DNA of 64,000 bases from JAJXWB01 sp046349215 (GTDB lineage: Bacteria > Pseudomonadota > Alphaproteobacteria > Rhizobiales > Beijerinckiaceae): the NCBI GenBank assembly GCA_046349215.1, contig JAXMCV010000002.1, forward strand, positions 124,001 through 188,000, given 5' to 3'. Below, in pieces: positions 35,174 to 43,180 of this stretch. Within the stretch, counting starts at the first letter, position 1; each line of letters opens with the position of its first letter. The notes below the pieces were generated by a model, which saw nothing but the letters and a program-made list of their open reading frames with translations, did not search any database and was not told the DNA's origin. The translations under genes and the position numbers were made by a program.

Positions 35174-36556
35174 TCAGCGCGGGTTGATCGTCATCGGCAT
35201 GCCGCCCTGCGGGCGCAGGGTGATGCGCTGGAGGGCGCGCACCTTGTGGTCGGGGGCGAGATCGAAGCGGAACGCGCGCGCCAGATGCGCCAGAACGATG
35301 ATCGCCTCCTGCAGCGCGAAGCCCATGCCGATGCAGACGCGCGGACCCGCGCCGAAGGGTATGTAGGCGAAACGGTCGATGCTGTCGCGATTGGCCCCCA
35401 GGAAGCGCGTCGGATCGAACAGGTCTGGATCTCTCCAAAGCCGGCGATGGCGATGCAGCAGGAAGGGCGAGACCGTGACGATCGTACCGGCCTTGATGCG
35501 GACGCCCGCAAGTTCGTCCTCTGCGATCGCCGCGCGGCTCAGGAAGGCCGCCGGCGGATAGAGGCGCAACGATTCCTCCAGCACGGCGCGCGTCACGGGC
35601 ATGCGGTCCTGCAATGTCTCGATCGGTCCGGCGTCGAGTTCGCGGTCCGCCTCCGCTTCGACCTGCGCGCGCCAGTCCGGCGCCTGGGACAGAAGGTAGA
35701 ACGTCCAGGTCAGCGCGTTGGCGGTCGTCTCGTGGCCGGCGCCGATGAAGGTGACGATGTTGGCGCGCAGATCGTCCTCGGCCATGCCGCGCCCCGTCTC
35801 GGGATCCTGCGCTTCGAGCAGCAGGGTGAGAATGTCTCGCGGCGCCGCCTCGCCGGCGGCGATCGTCCGGCGCCGTTCGGCGATGATGTCGTTGACGGCG
35901 GAGGCGAACCATTCGAGCGTCGCGCGCCCGCGCAGGCGGCCGATGCGCGGCAGGAAGTCCGGCAGGCCGAGCAGGTCGAACGGATCGATGCGGCCGACCG
36001 TATTGAAATAGCGCGTGACGGCGCCCTGGAATTCGCTCGTGTCCCGGCCAAGGCCCGAGGTGAACAGCGTGTGTTCAAGAATCTCGAGCGTCAGTCGCGC
36101 CATTTCCTCGGACATGTCGAGCCGCTGGCCGGGCCTGCGACGGGCGAGGCGCTCGACGCCTGCGCGCGTCGATTGCGCCATCGCGTCGCTGAAGGCCGCA
36201 ACCTGTCGCGGCGTGAACAGCGGCGCGAGCAGGCGGCGCTGGGCGCGCCAGTCGTCGCCTTCGCTCGTCAGCAAGCCATTGCCGAGGCCGGGCTTGAGAA
36301 CGCGGAGCTGGATGTCGTCCTTCCGGTAATTGGCGGCATTGTCGAGAAAGATGCGGCGAACGCCGGCGGGGTCGCTGACGACGGCGCGGTCGCCGAGCAG
36401 GCTGCGGCCGGCGACGACCGGCTCCTCGAAATGCCGGTTGGTCCAGATCTCGAGCGGATTGCGACGCAGCGTCGCGATCATGCCGAGCGCGCCGAGCGGC
36501 GTCGTGCGCGGCGTCGGCGCAGGCGGTCTGAAGGCTATGGCGGCGGCGGCAGTCAT
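35174..36556 (-). CDS. Cytochrome P450
   Basis: A 460-residue P450. I-helix GAGHETTANALTW (acid-Thr pair for O2 activation), ExxR as ESLR, and heme loop FGAGPRVCIG with the Cys ligand. It has no membrane anchor, as usual for bacterial forms, and no reductase or ferredoxin is fused or adjacent. Layout (heme loop FGAGPR, HETT) is that of fatty-acid or terpenoid type enzymes such as CYP102/CYP4-like groups rather than CYP153. Substrate unknown. ATG at 36556 with AGGGGGA upstream. An IS481 element sits just upstream. Confidence 0.93.
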   Translation of the reverse strand: MTAAAAIAFRPPAPTPRTTPLGALGMIATLRRNPLEIWTNRHFEEPVVAGRSLLGDRAVVSDPAGVRRIFLDNAANYRKDDIQLRVLKPGLGNGLLTSEGDDWRAQRRLLAPLFTPRQVAAFSDAMAQSTRAGVERLARRRPGQRLDMSEEMARLTLEILEHTLFTSGLGRDTSEFQGAVTRYFNTVGRIDPFDLLGLPDFLPRIGRLRGRATLEWFASAVNDIIAERRRTIAAGEAAPRDILTLLLEAQDPETGRGMAEDDLRANIVTFIGAGHETTANALTWTFYLLSQAPDWRAQVEAEADRELDAGPIETLQDRMPVTRAVLEESLRLYPPAAFLSRAAIAEDELAGVRIKAGTIVTVSPFLLHRHRRLWRDPDLFDPTRFLGANRDSIDRFAYIPFGAGPRVCIGMGFALQEAIIVLAHLARAFRFDLAPDHKVRALQRITLRPQGGMPMTINPR

Positions 36557-36657
36557 CCGGGTCCCCCTGAAGGCGCAAGGATAGCGCATTCCCGCGCCCG
36601 TGCGTGCGGTCCCGGATCAAAAACGCGCGATGCGGCCGTATTGAGACCTTCGTCGAG

Positions 36658-37611
36658 CTAGCTGTGGAGCCTCAACAGGTTGTCCTCAGTTAGACCGAGG
36701 CGGCTGATTGGCGGCTTTGATTTTATCGCGCTGTGCGGGCGATGCCAGTTGTATCGGTGCAGCCAGATCGGCAGTTCGGCGGCGCGTCGGTCAGAATGTG
36801 GATAGGCCTGCGCGTAGGCCCATTCGCGGAGCGCCGTCTGGATGAAGCGCTCGGCCTTTCCGTTCGTTTTGGGCGTGTACGGCTTCGTTCTGATGTGCCG
36901 CAGACCCAGGTCGCGGCATGCCTGGCGGAAGGCGGAGGATTTGTAGCACGAGCCGTTGTCGGTCATGACGCGCTGCACGAGGACGCCGAGGCTGGCGTAG
37001 TAGGCGACGGCGGCTTTGAGGAAGGCGACGGCGCTTTCCTTCTTCTCGTCGGGCAGAAGCTGGCTGAAGGCGACGCGCGAAGCATCGTCGATGCAGACGT
37101 GAACGAACTCCCAGCCAACGCCGCGGCCGTTGCTCTGGCCTGTGCGGTCGCCGGTAATGCGATGGCCGACCTGCGCGAACCGGCCGAGCTTCTTGATGTC
37201 GATATGGATCAGTTCGCCCGGCTTCTCGCGCTCGTAGCGGCGCACGGGCTCGACCGGCTCGAGCGCCGCGATCCTGTTGAGGCCGAGGCGCTTGAGGATG
37301 CGACTGACGGTCGCCGCGGAGACGCCGGTTTCGGCGGCGATCTGCCCGCCGGTCCAACGCTGGCGCCGCAAGGCTTCGATCTGCGCTGCGATCGGCGCGG
37401 GCGTCGGTCGATTGAGCCTGTGCGGGCGCGACGAGCGGTCTTGCAACCCCGCCAAACCTTCGGCCTTGAAGCGAGTCCACCATTTGCGCGCGGTCCGCGG
37501 GCAGACGCCTGCGGCTCGAGCGGCGGCCTCCGGCGTCTGCCCGCTCTCGATCAGCCGCACCAGCCGCTCTCGACCGAGCGGCGTCAAACGGGCATTCTTG
37601 TGGATGTTCAT
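36658..37611 (-). CDS. IS481-family transposase
   Basis: A 317-residue transposase: N-terminal helix-turn-helix region (residues 1-60, LTPLGRERLVRLIESG...ARKWWTRFKAEG), second HTH (GGQIAAETGVSAATVSRIL), and a DDE core with Asp in HIDIKKLG, Asp in MTDNGSCYKS and Glu in NGKAERFIQ. Full length. The final stop codon TAG lies outside the element, in the duplicated CTAG target. Confidence 0.95.
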   Translation of the reverse strand: MNIHKNARLTPLGRERLVRLIESGQTPEAAARAAGVCPRTARKWWTRFKAEGLAGLQDRSSRPHRLNRPTPAPIAAQIEALRRQRWTGGQIAAETGVSAATVSRILKRLGLNRIAALEPVEPVRRYEREKPGELIHIDIKKLGRFAQVGHRITGDRTGQSNGRGVGWEFVHVCIDDASRVAFSQLLPDEKKESAVAFLKAAVAYYASLGVLVQRVMTDNGSCYKSSAFRQACRDLGLRHIRTKPYTPKTNGKAERFIQTALREWAYAQAYPHSDRRAAELPIWLHRYNWHRPHSAIKSKPPISRLGLTEDNLLRLHS

Positions 37612-37693
37612 CCGGTCCTCCGGCGAGACTGAAGCTTCGACAACCTCAGCTTCCCCGTTCGGGACCGGATGGACAACCTAATGAAAGCTCACA
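36663..37693. mobile_element. IS481-family insertion sequence, intact
   Basis: A 1031-bp element with TGT...ACA ends. The terminal 23 bp (36663-36685 and 37671-37693) are imperfect inverted repeats, 16 of 23 matching, both holding TGTG and AGGTTGTCC. Flanks read GCTAGC and GCTAGA, fitting the NCTAGN target and duplication known for IS481, with one base differing. It contains one complete transposase gene, so it may still be active. Confidence 0.88.
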
Positions 37694-37694
37694 G

Positions 37695-37910
37695 CTAGAG
37701 CGCCGTCTGGCGTTCGCGCAGGTCCAGCGTGAAATCGCAGCCGGGGTCCTTCCGGCGTACGAGGGTCACGAGATCGCGTGCGACCAGTTCGACATGCGCC
37801 GTGGAAAACGCGGCGAGCTCGCCGAGCGAACGCTCTGTTTCGTCGTGCACGATAACGCTGAAGTCGTCGTCGCTCGCGTTGCGACGGACCGAGATGCGAT
37901 AGCTTCCCAT
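37695..37910 (-). CDS. Small hypothetical protein next to the IS481 copy
   Basis: A 71-residue protein, MGSYRISVRRNASDDDFSV..., with a beta strand-like first half and a helical middle (AAFSTAHVELVARDLVTLVRR). A good ribosome site (GGAGGACGG) precedes the ATG. No known domain recognised. Its TAG stop is part of the CTAG target used by the IS, and rebuilding the empty site leaves the same stop, so the gene is not truncated. Before insertion it lay about 110 bp upstream of the P450 gene. Confidence 0.65.
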   Translation of the reverse strand: MGSYRISVRRNASDDDFSVIVHDETERSLGELAAFSTAHVELVARDLVTLVRRKDPGCDFTLDLRERQTAL

Positions 37911-37998
37911 GCCGTCCTCCTGTCGCGGAGACCTAGCATCGGATCGTGACGGAAATGCATCTGCCGGGCAAACGAAATCGCCGGTCGCGTCGATCACA

Positions 37999-38946
37999 TT
38001 ATCGCCGCGGCGCAGCAATCGTCGACGTCGAATCGTCGTCGCCGGGGTCGAAAGCCCCGTCGCCACGGATGGTTCCGGGCGGACGCAGGATGTCGTCGAT
38101 CGAGCGCGGGCGCGGCTGCGCCAGCGCCATCGGCGGCACGGAAGCCGAAATGCCGTTGCGGCCCCTGGACTCGCCCGGATAGGTCTTCAGCGCCGCAATG
38201 TCGGTCTCTTCCTCGAGATCGGGCGCGTCTGGCAAATCGTCGCGTTTCGGCGGCGCGATCACGTCCTTCAGCGCCGGCTTGCAGATGCGTCGCAGGCCGC
38301 GCGAGGAATTGCCGTGCATGGCGAGGTCGACGTGGATGTGGTCGTAATGGAACGCGTTGGAGCCCGGCGCGAGCACGGTGGTGAACCGGTCGCACGCGCC
38401 GCCCTGCGCCTCGCGCAGGAAGGCCTGTGTCTGCTCGTCGCCATGCGTCCAGTCGCGCCGTATGACGATGGCGCGGCCGTCGGCGAGCACGAAGCCGCCG
38501 ATGTCGATCGCGTTGCCGAAGGCGTGTTCGGAAATGCGCGCGCCGATCTGGTTGTTCATGCCGCGGCAGGCGTAGGCGCCCATCGAATTGATCTGCGCCA
38601 CCGGCTGGCCGAAGCGCGCCATGGCGGCGGGCTGGACGACGTCGGTCAGCCAGGATTCCAGTTCGGCGACCATCGAGCAGTCGAGCGTCGCGCGCGTGTT
38701 GAGTTTGACCGTTCCGCCGAGCAGCGCCGTCACGTGCAGCGGACGCGTCAGGCCGCAGATGCCGGGGCCTTCGATCTCGCTGACGGGTTGGACGTAGGCG
38801 GAGAATTGCACGCGCTTTTCCGCGTAGCAGGCGTTTTCCGCAGCCGCGCGCCAGGCTGGCCGCTGCGCCTTCTGGTACAGCGAGCAGCCGGACATGAGGG
38901 TCACGAGACCCGCGCCGATCAGGAATGGCAATACGCGACGCGCCAT
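37999..38946 (-). CDS. Extensin-like (DUF) lipoprotein, probable peptidoglycan hydrolase
   Basis: A 315-residue protein. N-terminal signal with a near-lipobox (LMSGC, Cys about 21). The core is the extensin-like C-terminal domain: GPGICGLTRPLHVTAL, TRATLDCSM, SEHAFGNAIDIGGF and FHYDHIHVD, whose His/Asp residues resemble the metal-binding site of LAS-type D,D-peptidases. The C-terminal 90 residues are low complexity and probably disordered. Some members cut peptidoglycan cross-links; activity here is inferred. Upstream carries two TTAACC half sites and a GANTC. Confidence 0.85.
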   Translation of the reverse strand: MARRVLPFLIGAGLVTLMSGCSLYQKAQRPAWRAAAENACYAEKRVQFSAYVQPVSEIEGPGICGLTRPLHVTALLGGTVKLNTRATLDCSMVAELESWLTDVVQPAAMARFGQPVAQINSMGAYACRGMNNQIGARISEHAFGNAIDIGGFVLADGRAIVIRRDWTHGDEQTQAFLREAQGGACDRFTTVLAPGSNAFHYDHIHVDLAMHGNSSRGLRRICKPALKDVIAPPKRDDLPDAPDLEEETDIAALKTYPGESRGRNGISASVPPMALAQPRPRSIDDILRPPGTIRGDGAFDPGDDDSTSTIAAPRR

Positions 38947-39025
38947 GGCTCCAGCGATGCGCCGCCGGGGTTAATGGCCGTTCAAAAAGAAGGGTTAACG
39001 ATTCCCTTTTGAATCGAAACGCGCT

Positions 39026-41164
39026 TCACGCCGCCGCGCGGGTGGGCTTCGCCTGTCCTGCGGTCTTTCCAGCGCCCTGTCCCGGCGGCCGCGACAGGAT
39101 GCCGGGCGCGAGCGCATCGGCCGCATTGGCGCCGGAGACGACCACCGCCTCGACGCCCGCGCCGACATTGCCGCCGCCGGCGACGACCAGATTGCGCACC
39201 GGCGATTTCGAACCCCTGAGACGCGCCTTGCCCGAGGGACCATAGATCGAACCGGCGCGCGCCCAGTCGTAGCGCGCATAGGTCACCGGGCTGGCGTCGG
39301 CGCGATAGACGATGTGATCGCGCAGGCCGGGCAGCACGGTTTCGGCCGTCGCGATCATCTCGTCGCCGATCGCCTGCTTGCGGGCCTCGTATTCGTCGGA
39401 GCGCCGCCAGTCCTTCCAGACGTCGTCGCCCGCTTCCGGCGGAAACCATTTGACGGCCTGCTCGTAGGGGACGAGCCGGATGAGATTGAGGATGGAATGG
39501 CCTTCCGGCGCGGCGGAAGGATCGACAAGCGACATGGCGGCGATGCCGACATGCCCATTGGCCGAGACATGCGTCGCCGGCCTGATGTCCGGCACGTAGT
39601 CGACGCCCAATTGCACGGTGAAGGCGGAACAGGCGGGCGGCGCGCTTTCCAGCGCCGCGCGGAAGGCGGCCGGCGTGTGTTCGGGCGCGACAAGTTCGAG
39701 AAAGGTGCGCTGGTAGTCCGCGTTGGAGATGACGGCCTTTGCCCGCACGATGCGGCCGTCCTTCAGTTCGACGCCGCAGGCCGCGTCATTCTCGACGAGG
39801 ATGCGCTTGACGGGCGATTTCAGATGCACGGCGCCGCCGCGTTCCTCGATCGCCTCGACCAGAACTTCGGAAAAGCGGCCGGAGCCGCCGACCGGATAGA
39901 AGCCGCCCTTGAAGTAATAGCCGAAGATCGGAACCATCTCGCCGCAGGTGAGCGACTCGGAACCGTCGTGCAGATAGCCCGACAGCGAATTGACGATGGC
40001 CACGACCCGCGGATCGGAGACATGCGCGGCGACGAGTTCGGCGAACGGCCTCTCCATCCACTTGAACGCCGCCGGACGCTCTTTCGGGAAGGCGAGCAGG
40101 GCGTCCATCGTCGCCGGCATGCCGGGAATGCCGCTGCGGTCTTTTCCCGTCGAATACATGTCGTCGAAGATCGCGTAGATCTCCTCGAACAAAGCCATCA
40201 CGCCTGCCGCGCTGTCGGGATATTTCGCGCCGATCATGCGCGCGTAGTCGCGCCAGTCGCGCGGCGGATCGAGCCTGCCTTCCGCGGTGATGTAGGAATG
40301 ATCGACGCGCCGCCATTCGATGCGGTCGGCGACGCCGAGCCTGTTCAGAAGGCCGAGCAGCGTCCCGCCTTCCCAGACGCCGGAGAAGTCGTGCGGGCCG
40401 GCGTCGAAGCGATAGAGCACGGGCTTGCCGTCGTGGCGCGCCTTGCGCGGATAATGATGGCAATAGCCGCCGGCCAGCACGTGCTGGTCGAACACGGCGA
40501 CGCGATGGCCGGCGTCGGCGAGCAGGGCGGCCGCGGTGAGCCCGCCGATGCCGGCGCCGACGATCGCCACGTCGCAATCGGCCGGCGGGCCGTCGAAATC
40601 GGGCGCCGGCCAGTGGTAGGTCTCGCGCGCCTCGACCATCTTTTTCAACGCGAAACGGATCGCCGCCTTCGGACCGAAGATCGAGAGGACCGCGCCGAAA
40701 AGGACGATCGTCGTCGCGACATAGCCGGGCGCAGCGAGGTAGCGCACGAGCGCCAGCGCCAGGAACAACACGCCCCACAGGCCGGAGATCGCCATGTTGA
40801 CGAGAAAGAACTGTGGCGTGCCGGCGCTCTCGGGATAGGCGGCGCGCGAATAATCGGCGGTCCACGGGCGCTTCAGCGCGAGACTTGCGAGCGCGACGAC
40901 GCCCTGTCCGGCAAACGACAGCCAGAGCGCATTGTGCGCGACCCAATCCGGCGCAGCGAGATATCCTGCGCCGAGCGCCGCGAAGATGGCGAGCGAGCCG
41001 AGTTCGAAGACGAAGCTTTCACGGCGCGCCAGACGCCAGGCCTCCAGCGCCGCCATGAGGACGAGGCCGCCGCCGATCGCCGCTCCCGGCATGCCGCGCG
41101 CCAGCAGCGCGTAAAACACGAGAAACGGGACGAGCGTGAATTTGACGGTGAGAAATGTCTTCAT
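39026..41164 (-). CDS. Phytoene-desaturase-like FAD oxidoreductase with N-terminal membrane domain
   Basis: A 712-residue fusion. Residues 1-185 form about six membrane helices of unknown type. From about 195 a CrtI/CrtISO-like flavoprotein follows: CDVAIVGAGIGGLTAAALLADAG (FAD-binding GxGxxG), GGYCHHYPRK, YPVGGSGRFSEVL, and a C-terminal VAGGGNVGAGVEAVVVSG typical of carotenoid isomerase / retinol saturase-like enzymes. Its substrate is probably a hydrophobic polyene or lipid. No carotenoid genes are nearby. The ATG at 41164 starts at the first helix. Confidence 0.85.
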   Translation of the reverse strand: MKTFLTVKFTLVPFLVFYALLARGMPGAAIGGGLVLMAALEAWRLARRESFVFELGSLAIFAALGAGYLAAPDWVAHNALWLSFAGQGVVALASLALKRPWTADYSRAAYPESAGTPQFFLVNMAISGLWGVLFLALALVRYLAAPGYVATTIVLFGAVLSIFGPKAAIRFALKKMVEARETYHWPAPDFDGPPADCDVAIVGAGIGGLTAAALLADAGHRVAVFDQHVLAGGYCHHYPRKARHDGKPVLYRFDAGPHDFSGVWEGGTLLGLLNRLGVADRIEWRRVDHSYITAEGRLDPPRDWRDYARMIGAKYPDSAAGVMALFEEIYAIFDDMYSTGKDRSGIPGMPATMDALLAFPKERPAAFKWMERPFAELVAAHVSDPRVVAIVNSLSGYLHDGSESLTCGEMVPIFGYYFKGGFYPVGGSGRFSEVLVEAIEERGGAVHLKSPVKRILVENDAACGVELKDGRIVRAKAVISNADYQRTFLELVAPEHTPAAFRAALESAPPACSAFTVQLGVDYVPDIRPATHVSANGHVGIAAMSLVDPSAAPEGHSILNLIRLVPYEQAVKWFPPEAGDDVWKDWRRSDEYEARKQAIGDEMIATAETVLPGLRDHIVYRADASPVTYARYDWARAGSIYGPSGKARLRGSKSPVRNLVVAGGGNVGAGVEAVVVSGANAADALAPGILSRPPGQGAGKTAGQAKPTRAAA

Positions 41165-41192
41165 GGGTCAGCCCCGGAAAATTTCCGCCCAT

Positions 41193-41224
41193 AAAAAAAG
41201 CGCCGGTTCGATGAGCCGGCGCTT
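41193..41224 (-). terminator. Rho-independent terminator after the DUF2852 gene
   Basis: On the minus strand: GCGCCGGCTC/GAACCGGCGC-type stem followed by seven T (A run at 41193-41199). Confidence 0.88.
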
Positions 41225-41231
41225 CCTTACA

Positions 41232-41744
41232 TCAGGCCTGCGGGCCGGATGAAGGAGACTGAGGATTGGCGCGTTCGGACATGAAGCGCTCGAATTCCTC
41301 GCGGTCGCGGGCGCGCCGCAGCTTCTCGAGATGCTCGGCGAAATCGCGCTCGGCCTGCACCAGCTTCTGGCGCTCTTCCTCGAGGCGCGCCAGTTCGGCG
41401 TTTCGCCAGTCGTCGAAGGCGCTGTTGCCGGTCGGACGCGGGCCGAAGCCGCCGAAGCCCGGACGCCAGTCGCGCTGCGTGTGCTCGACATTGTTCCAGC
41501 CGGCGCTGCAGCGCGCGCGCATTTCGGCGCCCTGCTCCTGCACGAAGCTCACCAGATCCTGATCCGGGCGGCCTTCGCGCTTCTGCCAGATCTTGAGGAA
41601 GAGGATCGTCAGGCCGATCGGCCAGAACACGACGAAGCCCAGGATCATCGCCAGCAGTTCGAGGGGACGCCAGCGCGCGCTGCGGCAGCGGCGTGCGAAG
41701 CGATTGTCCTGCGAACCGTCGATAGTGCCGTGATAGACGCTCAT
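41232..41744 (-). CDS. DUF2852 membrane protein
   Basis: A 170-residue protein. One hydrophobic segment (PLELLAMILGFVVFWPIGLTILFLKIW), then RRCRSARWRP-type basic flank before it, a Gly-rich middle (GFGGFGPRPTGNSAFDDWR) and a C-terminal coiled coil with LARLEEERQKLVQAERDFAEHL shortened here to the heptad core. This is the DUF2852 family, common in this order; function unknown. ATG 41744 has GGAG six bases upstream; 41762 is an alternative. Confidence 0.85.
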   Translation of the reverse strand: MSVYHGTIDGSQDNRFARRCRSARWRPLELLAMILGFVVFWPIGLTILFLKIWQKREGRPDQDLVSFVQEQGAEMRARCSAGWNNVEHTQRDWRPGFGGFGPRPTGNSAFDDWRNAELARLEEERQKLVQAERDFAEHLEKLRRARDREEFERFMSERANPQSPSSGPQA

Positions 41745-41876
41745 GCTCTGCTCCATCGGCATGACCCCGATCGGTCGCCGATGCCGCGTAACGTATTTTC
41801 ACGGCCCCGACGCGTCCACGGGGCGGCCGGATGAAATTTTCGTAACGTGGCCGCGGCTGCACGGGGGCAGTCGGCC

Positions 41877-41907
41877 AAAAAAAGAGGCCGGACATTGCTG
41901 CCCGGCC
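41877..41907 (-). terminator. Rho-independent terminator of the candidate sRNA
   Basis: On the minus strand a GGCCGG/CCGGCC stem (41902-41907 with 41886-41891) is followed by CTC and seven T (A run 41877-41883). It lies about 275 bp past the lsrB stop, far for a simple lsrB terminator. Confidence 0.85.
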
Positions 41908-41990
41908 GCACCCGACATGACGTCGGAGGACTTCAAGAGGGAATGTTCGGCTGCTGCGCCCGCCGGGGAGGCAGCAAACGCAACAACCGA
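41877..41990 (-). ncRNA. Candidate AbcR/alpha-r15-type trans-acting sRNA
   Basis: A minus-strand structured segment ending in a strong terminator. It has a first hairpin (GCTGC at 41971-41975 pairing with 41950-41954) exposing CTCCCC in its loop, then unpaired TTCCCTC (41937-41943) and TCCTCC (41925-41930), a small CCGAC/GTCGG hairpin, and the terminator. Two anti-Shine-Dalgarno motifs plus a terminator is the layout of AbcR sRNAs, which repress ABC-transporter mRNAs with Hfq. In Agrobacterium, Sinorhizobium and Brucella, abcR genes are linked to lsrB/vtlR, exactly as here. The 5' end is a guess; no clear promoter was seen. Confidence 0.5.
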
Positions 41991-42181
41991 CCTGCACAGG
42001 ATGTCGGCAGGCGGATTGCGCCGCCATACACGTCAGCGCATGGCCGACATGCGCGCCCTGCCGCCAGCGCAGGCTCCAGTTTCAATTCCCTGTTTTTGTT
42101 TTCGTTTCACGCATGCGCGCCGGCGCGGCAAGGCTGCCATGCATTATGTCTGGCTCGTGTCGGCCGGAGAGCCTGCGCCCT

Positions 42182-43072
42182 TCAGTATTTCCAGCGCGAG
42201 GCGTTGGAGACGAGGAAGTCGCGGAAGACCTGGACGCGCGCGACGTTCTTCATTTCCTCAGGATAGACGAGGTAGCACTCTAGTTCCGGCATGTCGGCGC
42301 TGGGCAGCAATTGCACCAGCCCGCTCTCGGGATTGAGCAGATATTCGGGCAGCACCGCGATGCCGACGCCAGCATCGACCGCCTTGCGCAAGGCCGTGAT
42401 ATTGTTGACCGACAGGGCCGGGACGCGCGGGTTCTTCATGTCGCGTCCGGCGGTCAGCAGCGAGTTGAGACTGTTGAGGAAGCTCGCGCCGGTGACGCCG
42501 TAGGACAGGATCCGATGGTGGTCGAGGTCCGACAGGTTGCGCGGCTGGCCGTGGCGGCGGATGTAATCGGTCGAAGCGTAGAGGTGATAATGCACCGTGA
42601 ACAGCCGTCGCCGGATCAGGTCGGGCTGCGAGGGCTGGCGAAGTCTCAATCCCACATCCGCCTCGCGCATGCCGAGATCGAGTTCGTCGTCGGTCAGGAT
42701 CAGGCGCAGCTTGATTTCAGGATAGAGCTCGAGGAATTCCCCGAGCTGCGGGGCGAGCCAGTTGGTGCCGATCCCCAGCGTCGTGGTCACGCGCAATTCG
42801 CCCTGCGGCTTCTCGCGCTGCTCGCTCAGCCGCAGTCGCGCGGCCTCGAGCTTGCCCATGACGTCCTTGACCGTGCGCAACAGGATTTCGCCCTGCTCGG
42901 TCAGGATCAGCCCGCGGGCGTGGCGATGAAACAGCGGCGTGTCGAGGTCCTGCTCGAGCGCGCCGACCTGGCGGCTGACCGCCGACTGGCTGAGGCCGAG
43001 CGTCTCGCCGGCATGAGTGAACGACCCGGCTTCCGCCGCCGCATGAAAGACGCGCAGCTTGTCCCAATCCAC
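42182..43072 (-). CDS. lsrB: LysR-type regulator LsrB/VtlR
   Basis: A 296-residue LysR regulator beginning VDWDKLRVFHAAAEAGSF, with HTH HAGETLGLSQSAVSRQV and then RHARGLILTEQGE, closely like LsrB of Sinorhizobium and VtlR of Brucella. These control redox, envelope and sRNA (abcR) genes and are needed for host interaction. I choose GTG at 43072: GGGGAGG stands eight bases upstream, and it matches the family start; an earlier GTG at 43096 has no such site. It follows trxB on the same strand, the conserved order in Rhizobiales. Confidence 0.9.
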   Translation of the reverse strand: MDWDKLRVFHAAAEAGSFTHAGETLGLSQSAVSRQVGALEQDLDTPLFHRHARGLILTEQGEILLRTVKDVMGKLEAARLRLSEQREKPQGELRVTTTLGIGTNWLAPQLGEFLELYPEIKLRLILTDDELDLGMREADVGLRLRQPSQPDLIRRRLFTVHYHLYASTDYIRRHGQPRNLSDLDHHRILSYGVTGASFLNSLNSLLTAGRDMKNPRVPALSVNNITALRKAVDAGVGIAVLPEYLLNPESGLVQLLPSADMPELECYLVYPEEMKNVARVQVFRDFLVSNASRWKY

Positions 43073-43180
43073 GTGACGATCCTCCCCGGAGCGCACACGG
43101 GCCGTTGCTCGGCCTCTGCGTGCAGCGCATAGCTTATCATCGCATTTTTTTGTCGGACAATCCTTTTTTCCCGTTTTTCC

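Larger units (their letters stand above)
41763..42181. other. Intergenic region downstream of lsrB
   Basis: About 420 bp with no supported protein gene. Holds the candidate AbcR-type sRNA (41877-41990) and its terminator. Farther from it, nothing recognisable. Confidence 0.5.

Noticed and set aside
34221..35912. 563-residue reading of the KirBac gene
   Set aside because: The extra N-terminal part is antisense-like Arg-rich sequence over the P450; the KirBac protein begins at 35105.
36556..36654. Idea that the IS481 insertion cut off the 3' end of the 71-residue gene
   Set aside because: The frame does stay open for 33 codons to the P450 start if the element end is placed at TAG, but with the IS481 NCTAGN rule the stop TAG belongs to the target and is present in the rebuilt empty site.
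41877..41907. Terminator read simply as the end of lsrB
   Set aside because: It lies about 275 bp past the lsrB stop with structured sequence and two anti-SD motifs in between, which fits a separate sRNA better.
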